A stretch of 64,000 bases of DNA from Bacteroidales bacterium (GTDB lineage Bacteria > Bacteroidota > Bacteroidia > Bacteroidales > Tenuifilaceae): assembly GCA_013141385.1 (NCBI GenBank), contig JABFRB010000034.1, forward strand, positions 1-64,000. The letters run 5' to 3'. The position numbers and the translations under genes are program-made. The notes beneath the pieces were generated by a model. That model was not told the origin of the DNA, ran no database searches, and worked only from the letters and a program-made list of their open reading frames with translations. This document shows, piece by piece, positions 58,623-64,000 of the stretch. Each line of letters starts with the position of its first letter. Positions within the stretch are counted from its first letter, which is position 1.

Positions 58623-60347
58623 ATGATGCGGATTTGCATTCTGTTTTTTATTATCACCCAATATCATTCTGTGATTGCTCAACAGGCAGTTCCGCTTCCT
58701 GCTGAAATTAAGAAAGTGGTGGATGATTATATCCAGAAGGGTAACGAATCCGAAAAAATAAAAGAGTATAATCAGGCATCATTTTACTTCCATCAGGCTG
58801 GGAATATATGCTGGACGCATGGTCTACTAGAGAATGCAATAGATCTACTTAAAAAATCTCTTGAAATGACAGGGCGCCTATCAAATTTGAATGGCACTTC
58901 TGTTTTATGTACAAAAATTGGATTGCTTTATGCCGAGACTAAGAATTTCGAAAATTCCCTTACCTATTTTTTAAAAAGTTTGGATATGGCAAGAAGAATG
59001 AATAGAAAATCTGAAATTATTTCATCCTTATTGAATATTGCTAACTCCTACAATGAAATTGAAAAGTATAATGAATCCGTACCTTTTTTAGTTGAAGCAG
59101 AAACCTTATCGAAGGATATTGGAGATACAAAATATCTACGAAATTGCTACTCATTGATGACACGGGTATATGATAAGGTTGGGGATAGAGAAAAATCGAC
59201 CCAATATTTTAACCTTTTTGCTGCCATTACTAAGAAAATTCAACAGGAGGAGGTTTCTAAAAAAGAGGATGAAGCCCGACTTATGGTAGATAAGGCAAAC
59301 TCAAAAGTGTTAGAAGTAGAGTCAATTAAGAATGCAACTGAGCAAGAACTTAAAGAGAAAAAGATAGAATTGAATGAAAAACAGATAAATCTAGATAAAG
59401 TCGAGCAGATATCGAGAGAACAACAAATGCAAATTGATTTACTCAATAAAGAGAAAGAGTTGCAAAAAGCAATAATTCACCAGCAAAGGTTAATGCGAAA
59501 TGTTTACTTGGGAATAATAATTACTGTTTTATTGATATCAGGCTTGACCTATTTTGGGTATGAAAAAATTAAGAAATCAAATGTGTTACTCAATTCAAAA
59601 AATATCGAAATCAGTTTTCAGAAGGACGAAATTGTAAAACAAGCAGAAGATCTTCGTGAACTTAATGCATTGAAAGACAAAATTTTTTCTATAATTTCAC
59701 ATGATTTAAGGTCCCCTCTTTTTTCACTCATAGGCATGCTGAATTTGGCCAAAGATGGATATTTTTCAATTGAAGAGCAAAATCAAATATTGAGCGAATT
59801 GTCAAAAAATGTTGAATATAATACCGAACTTTTAGAGAATTTATTAAAGTGGGCATCAAGTCAAATGATGGATAGTTCTATAAACTCTGTATGCTTTGAT
59901 ATTCACGATATTGTAAGAAATAAAGTAAATCTTTACGAAAAAACAGCTGCCCAGAAAGGTATAAAGCTTGAAAACAAAGTAAATGTTAATACCGAAGTTC
60001 TAGCAGATAGGGATATGATTGAGGTTGTTATGAGAAATCTTATTACCAATGCAATTAAATTCAGTAAAGAAGGTGACGTTGTAGTAATTAGTTCAAAGTC
60101 TCAAGAAGGTATTATTACTACCTGTGTTGCCGATAATGGAATGGGGATACCTGGTGAGGCTATTGAAAAGTTATTTGGTAAGCATGTTTTCTCTACAAGA
60201 GGAACATTAAATGAAAAAGGAACCGGACTAGGATTAATTCTTTGTCGTGATTTTATCCAGTTGAATGGAGGACGAATTTGGGTTGAAAGTGAATTGTATA
60301 AGGGGAGCAAGTTTTTCTTTACACTTCCTGCAAAACAGATTATATAG
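58623..60347 (+). CDS. TPR-containing sensor histidine kinase
   Basis: A 574-residue membrane kinase. ATG 58623 gives a clean signal peptide (ICILFFIITQYHSVIAQ); earlier starts add an unlikely leader. TPR repeats (about 30-200), a coiled coil (about 210-295), one membrane span (VYLGIIITVLLISGLTYFGY, about 298-318), then the H-box FSIISHDLRSPLFSLIGML, N-box NLITNAIKFS, and the ATP-lid boxes DNGMGIPG and GTGLGLI. No receiver domain is fused and no response regulator is adjacent. The sensor half matches the plan of the TPR-PP2C protein at 19.2-21.1 kb (both have a QIDLLNKE coiled-coil stretch). Confidence 0.9.
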   Translation: MMRICILFFIITQYHSVIAQQAVPLPAEIKKVVDDYIQKGNESEKIKEYNQASFYFHQAGNICWTHGLLENAIDLLKKSLEMTGRLSNLNGTSVLCTKIGLLYAETKNFENSLTYFLKSLDMARRMNRKSEIISSLLNIANSYNEIEKYNESVPFLVEAETLSKDIGDTKYLRNCYSLMTRVYDKVGDREKSTQYFNLFAAITKKIQQEEVSKKEDEARLMVDKANSKVLEVESIKNATEQELKEKKIELNEKQINLDKVEQISREQQMQIDLLNKEKELQKAIIHQQRLMRNVYLGIIITVLLISGLTYFGYEKIKKSNVLLNSKNIEISFQKDEIVKQAEDLRELNALKDKIFSIISHDLRSPLFSLIGMLNLAKDGYFSIEEQNQILSELSKNVEYNTELLENLLKWASSQMMDSSINSVCFDIHDIVRNKVNLYEKTAAQKGIKLENKVNVNTEVLADRDMIEVVMRNLITNAIKFSKEGDVVVISSKSQEGIITTCVADNGMGIPGEAIEKLFGKHVFSTRGTLNEKGTGLGLILCRDFIQLNGGRIWVESELYKGSKFFFTLPAKQII

Positions 60348-60473
60348 TTCTATAAATAGGAGGATGTTTAAATGCCTGCCAATAAATCAGGAAAATATAT
60401 CGAAGAAATTGCAAGATTTGGCTTTAAGGTATAACAGTTTTATGGTCTATACTTTTGGTGGTTTTAGAGTTAT

Positions 60474-61724
60474 TTAAAATAATGAAAGTTGAACCGCATT
60501 TGAAAGTTGCTTGCTCCGTTCCGTTTGCATAAGTTGAGTTCGGAGTCTTAAGGGAGTTATTTCTTGTATTGATGGACTTGAGAGTTCATGGCAGGTTATA
60601 AAGTACCGTGCTCTTTTCATCACAACACCTATTTTTTGTAAATGGAATGAATTTAATTTACTAAACCTTCGTGCAGACATAATCAACCTTGCCGATTTTG
60701 GCCCAATCCCTGGCACACGAAGGAGTAAATGTAGATCTGCTCGATTGATATCGACTGGGAAAATATGAGGGTTTCGAAGGGCATAGCCAAGTTTTGGGTC
60801 AAGTTCAATATCAAGGTTGGGATTCTTATCGTTAACTATTTCATCAACCTTAAATTCGTAAAATCTTAGAAGCCAATCTGCTTGATACAAGCGATGCTCC
60901 CTACGGAGAGGCGGAGTAGTTAAGGCAGGTAATCGCTTATCATACTCATTGGTTGGATTGTAAGCGGAGTAGTAAACCCTTTTTAGTTTATTTACTCCGT
61001 AAAGATTTGATGAGAGATGAAGAATTTGGTTATCCGTATCTGGAGTTGCACCAATAATCAGCTGTGTGCTTTGACCTGCGGGAGTAAAAATGGGTGTTTT
61101 GCGGTATTTACGACGTTCCTCCTTGTTCTCTTCAATTTGGGTATGAATGTAACCCATTGGGTTAAGTATGCTTGGGTAGTTCTTCTCGGGAGCTAAATAT
61201 TTTAGATTTTGCTCCGAGGGAATTTCTATATTTACACTAAGCCTGTCGGCGTATAGACCCGCCATCTTTATTAATTCAGAACTTGCTCCTGGGATACTTT
61301 TTAGATGAATATACCCGTTAAAATGATGGATGATCCTCAAATCCTTGGCAACTCTGGCCAACCGTTCCATAGTATAGTCAGGACTTTTAACTACCCCAGA
61401 GCTTAGGAATAACCCTTCTATATAGTTCCTTCGGTAAAAGTTGATGGTAAGATCAACCACCTCATCTACAGTAAAGATAGTTCGCTGGATATCGTTACTT
61501 TTGCGATTTGTACAGTAGGCACAATCATAGATACAATGATTGGTGTAAAGAATTTTAAGTAGTGAAATACAACGCCCATCATCGGCAAAACTATGGCAAA
61601 TCCCTGCATAAGCAGCATTGCCAAGTCCACCGGGAGTGTTTTTCCTATTGCTCCCACTAGATGAGCAAGATACATCATACTTGGCTGCTGCTGATAGTAT
61701 TTTTAGCTTTTCGAGAGTTTCCAT
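60474..61724 (-). CDS. Putative DNA modification/repair radical SAM protein
   Basis: A 416-residue radical SAM enzyme with the 4Fe-4S motif in CIYDCAYC (CxxxCxxC), preceded by CHSFADDGRCISLLKILYTN. The C-terminus has a helix-hairpin-helix DNA-binding motif (LLRVPGIGPKSARLIMSARR). I recognise this as the family annotated as putative DNA modification/repair radical SAM proteins, usually found beside a DUF4130 partner. That partner is not visible next to it here. Confidence 0.85.
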   Translation of the reverse strand: METLEKLKILSAAAKYDVSCSSSGSNRKNTPGGLGNAAYAGICHSFADDGRCISLLKILYTNHCIYDCAYCTNRKSNDIQRTIFTVDEVVDLTINFYRRNYIEGLFLSSGVVKSPDYTMERLARVAKDLRIIHHFNGYIHLKSIPGASSELIKMAGLYADRLSVNIEIPSEQNLKYLAPEKNYPSILNPMGYIHTQIEENKEERRKYRKTPIFTPAGQSTQLIIGATPDTDNQILHLSSNLYGVNKLKRVYYSAYNPTNEYDKRLPALTTPPLRREHRLYQADWLLRFYEFKVDEIVNDKNPNLDIELDPKLGYALRNPHIFPVDINRADLHLLLRVPGIGPKSARLIMSARRFSKLNSFHLQKIGVVMKRARYFITCHELSSPSIQEITPLRLRTQLMQTERSKQLSNAVQLSLF

Positions 61725-61854
61725 CGCGTAAATGAAAATTTAATAGTGATAATTGAAAAAGCGTAAATAATGCGAGTTCGATGTAAGTATAACATATTGA
61801 TCCTAAGTATAGTGTTGGATTATTGCTTTATCATGCTGAACGAAGTGAAGCATC

Positions 61855-61925
61855 TGTTTTATAGACCATTAGATCCATTGCTTCGCTCAGAACCGAGCTT
61901 GCGAGTTCGGCGGAGCCAATGACAC
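61855..61925. repeat. Dispersed CGAACTCGC-type element
   Basis: GAACCGAGCTTGCGAGTTCG followed by GCGGAGCCAA (61891-61920) closely resembles the sequence inserted into CRISPR repeats 54-56. Left of it, GAACGAAGTGAAGCATCTG and GCTTCGCTC are related fragments. The gap 61725-61984 has no gene. Confidence 0.65.
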
Positions 61926-61984
61926 CTTACATTGAACTGACGTAAAATAGCATATCCTGTTTTTCACCTTTCATTAATCACCTC

Positions 61985-62788
61985 TCATTTCTTTCTAATC
62001 TCTTTCTTGATCTCCTCAACATCCTGCATAAGTTTCTGAACCGACATCATTAGCTGTTCAATGCTAATATTACCATCTGGTAGATGATCCGTTGTATAAT
62101 GCACAAACTTCCAAACCTCAAAAATATCCTGACCTTTCACCTCGAATGGGTGGTATAGAGGATTTAGGGACGATAGAACAAAGTGCCCAGTTTCAATTAG
62201 GAGGTTTTCCACAATTTTAAATACTAATCCATCCTCACGTGTAAGGATAATACATGCTTCACCCGTTTTAATTGATGTCCAGTCTTGAATAAATTCACCC
62301 GTTACCCATGAACCATCGGGGATTGGTAGCATCGAATCGCCGCTTATCTGGAAAGTACGGTACTTTCGATCGTTCTTTAGGAAGGGCAGGCGATACACAG
62401 GCAGCGAACTTACATATTCAGGATCGGCAAAACCAGACATATATCCAGCCTTCACCTTTGCAGTTACAAGTTCAATATTCTCTTCGTTATCATTACCAAC
62501 GGTTGAGGTAAGAACTCTAAGGTTGGTACCCTTTGTGTAGATGTCAGAGCCCTTTTCTATTTCCTCAAATTGAAATTCAGTAAATGTGTTTAAATCAATT
62601 TTGAGTAAAATGTCAACCGAAATTCCAAAATACTCTGAAACAGCTAGTTGGATATCAAGGGTTGGTTGCGAAATCTTATTCTCATAATTATTTAGGGTAG
62701 GTCTTTTTACTTTTAACTCAGCAGAAAGTTCCTCTTGCGTTAACCCTTTTCGTTTTCGCAAAGTTTTTAGGTTTGAGTGGAAGTACAT
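61985..62788 (-). CDS. XRE-family regulator with S24 peptidase domain
   Basis: A 267-residue LexA/CI-like repressor. Residues 5-60 are a helix-turn-helix (LRKRKGLTQEELSAELKVKR). The C-terminal S24 domain has the catalytic serine in ISGDSMLPIPDG and the lysine in VFKIVEN, with GEACIILTREDG between them, so autocleavage on DNA damage is plausible. A helical tail (about 240-267) may dimerise. The Ala-Gly cleavage site is not clear (VKAGYMSGF near residue 113 is a candidate). No phage genes are near, so it may be a cellular stress regulator. Confidence 0.85.
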   Translation of the reverse strand: MYFHSNLKTLRKRKGLTQEELSAELKVKRPTLNNYENKISQPTLDIQLAVSEYFGISVDILLKIDLNTFTEFQFEEIEKGSDIYTKGTNLRVLTSTVGNDNEENIELVTAKVKAGYMSGFADPEYVSSLPVYRLPFLKNDRKYRTFQISGDSMLPIPDGSWVTGEFIQDWTSIKTGEACIILTREDGLVFKIVENLLIETGHFVLSSLNPLYHPFEVKGQDIFEVWKFVHYTTDHLPDGNISIEQLMMSVQKLMQDVEEIKKEIRKK

Positions 62789-63034
62789 AGGCGTATGATT
62801 TTAATATAATCAAATAAATGATTAAATAATAAGCAAATATAAATTATGTGATTATTCTTTCCAAATATTTTTGATCTTTTTTCAATTACTTTGATTGCTG
62901 TTGTTAAATGATTGATATTATATATGATATGAGATTTTATTACGATTTGCATAATGAGAAATTAATTAAAAAACCCTAAATGAGTACCTAACAATAAATC
63001 ACAATTCGTAATTTCACCATTAAATATTATTGCC

Positions 63035-63748
63035 ATGTCCTTTAAGCGCATAGTTCTGATAATCGCAGTAGAAGTTGAAGCAAGACCCATAATTGATGGG
63101 TTGGGATTAAGTCACAAAGGGAAACTCTTAAGCCCATTACCAATGGAGTTTTATGAGGGACGACACAATTCATTAAATATCGATCTTATCACCAGTGGGA
63201 AATGCGATAGATTCAATGTTGATAATGTTGGCCCACAGGCTGCAATTCTTAATGCTGCAACTGCCATTGGTCGTCTTCAGCCGGATTTAATTATAAACCC
63301 GGGTACTGCGGGAGGTTTTGTTAGCGCTGGTGCAAGGATTGGGGATGTTTACCTTAGCTACCCGATGATCTGCTACCATGATCGACGGATTCCTATACCG
63401 GGTTTTGATGCATATGGTATTGGTTCTTACTATTGTTTCGATACAAGGGGGATTGCAGAAAACCTTGGATTAAAAACTGGTATTATTTCAACAGGAAGTT
63501 CTTTGGATTATACCGATAAGGATTTGGAACTGATAAAATCTTACGGAGGCGTTGTTAAGGAGATGGAGGCAGCATCAATTGCTTGGGTTGCTGATTTATA
63601 CAAGATCCCCTTCTTTGCTGTTAAATCAATTACCGATTTGGTTGATAATTCTACACCAACGGAGGAGGAGTATCTACGAAATTTAACTTCGGCATCTATT
63701 GCGTTAAGTCGAGAGGTTGTTAGAATAATCAAGTATTTTGCGCAATAG
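63035..63748 (+). CDS. Nucleoside phosphorylase / MTA-SAH nucleosidase-like protein
   Basis: A 237-residue member of the PNP/UDP phosphorylase superfamily. The N-terminus VLIIAVEVEARPIIDGLGL, the GTAGGF loop, and the C-terminal substrate-binding EMEAASIAWVADLYKIPFFAVKSITDLVDN fit methylthioadenosine/S-adenosylhomocysteine nucleosidases, with the Asp of the KSITD motif as catalytic acid. Other nucleoside substrates are possible. Confidence 0.85.
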   Translation: MSFKRIVLIIAVEVEARPIIDGLGLSHKGKLLSPLPMEFYEGRHNSLNIDLITSGKCDRFNVDNVGPQAAILNAATAIGRLQPDLIINPGTAGGFVSAGARIGDVYLSYPMICYHDRRIPIPGFDAYGIGSYYCFDTRGIAENLGLKTGIISTGSSLDYTDKDLELIKSYGGVVKEMEAASIAWVADLYKIPFFAVKSITDLVDNSTPTEEEYLRNLTSASIALSREVVRIIKYFAQ

Positions 63749-63782
63749 ATTCATACAACCCACATCATTTTAAAAATTGAAA

Positions 63783-64000
63783 ATGCAAAATCAATCAACC
63801 TATAAAAGAATCATTTCAAGCCTAAACTCCACAGATATTGTAACTTTAGGTTACTTGATAATCACTTTAGTTTATATTTTGTTGTCGTCAGGTAGGCTAA
63901 ACGGAGAGTTTGCACATATTCTTTTTAGAATTATTGTTATTAGTTTGATTTGTTGGTCAGCATGGCTTTCACCAAAGATTAGTAGTAGATTCATCCTATT
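63783..64000 (+). CDS. N-terminal part of a membrane protein (cut by window end)
   Basis: ATG at 63783, 34 bp after the nucleosidase stop, opens a frame that is still open at the window end (72 codons). Hydrophobic segments LGYLIITLVYILLSSG and ILFRIIVISLICWSAWL are likely membrane spans. It may be a phosphatase of the PAP2 type or another integral protein; too little is present to decide. Probably co-transcribed with the gene before it. Confidence 0.6.
   Translation, partial: MQNQSTYKRIISSLNSTDIVTLGYLIITLVYILLSSGRLNGEFAHILFRIIVISLICWSAWLSPKISSRFIL

Overview
The window is chromosomal DNA from a member of the Bacteroidota, most likely Bacteroidales-like. Evidence for this includes a short primary sigma factor of about 286 residues, promoters with the Bacteroidota form (TTG about 16-20 nt before TAnnTTTG), the gene run bamD - omega-like subunit - coaBC - DUF4835 - recN, a probable serine palmitoyltransferase, many SusC-unrelated outer-membrane barrels and TPR proteins, and a type II-C CRISPR system with a 46-nt repeat beginning GTTGTG in crRNA sense. 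The DNA is AT-rich.

Layout. 1-850: end of an unknown gene, then an intact tRNA-Pro(GGG) with a GIY-YIG endonuclease gene, flanked by two half-tRNA fragments. 0.98-12.4 kb: housekeeping genes (trxB, spt-like, bamD operon, fabI, rpoD, DegP-like protease). 12.5-23.7 kb: DUF1987 protein, dapF, then a surface-fibre-like cluster (OmpA-anchored usher-like barrel, two small secreted subunit-like proteins, a PapD-like chaperone) with a TPR-PP2C regulator and a MORN-repeat protein. 23.7-32.7 kb: gyrB, an outer-membrane barrel plus large TPR protein, pirin, idi. 32.8-33.1 kb: a promoter-to-terminator stretch that looks like a structured non-coding RNA of a class I cannot name. 33.4-40.5 kb: caspase-like lipoprotein, copper ATPase, two uncharacterised proteins. 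40.5-54.8 kb: the CRISPR-Cas region. 55-64 kb: barrel protein, nitronate-monooxygenase-like enzyme, cytidylate-kinase-like protein, TPR histidine kinase, radical SAM protein, XRE-S24 regulator, nucleosidase and a truncated membrane protein.

The CRISPR-Cas region is the most unusual part. A tracrRNA is transcribed leftward from just in front of a 1535-residue Cas9. Cas1 and Cas2 are separated from Cas9 by about 2.5 kb holding two small hypothetical genes, a 21-bp tandem repeat and a REP-associated (RAYT) transposase. REP-like palindromes sit in every gap of the locus, including between cas1 and cas2, and one palindrome pair lies in frame inside the RAYT gene. The array has 56 repeats. Each canonical repeat contains a complete Bacteroidota promoter (TTG-N18-TATCTTTG) oriented into the spacer, with the same N18 spacing as the tracrRNA promoter. 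The three repeats furthest from cas2 carry an inserted dispersed element that splits this promoter. Imperfect direct repeats of about 140 bp lie just outside both ends of the whole module.

All calls come from reading the sequence and recalled family knowledge; no searches or folding programs were run.
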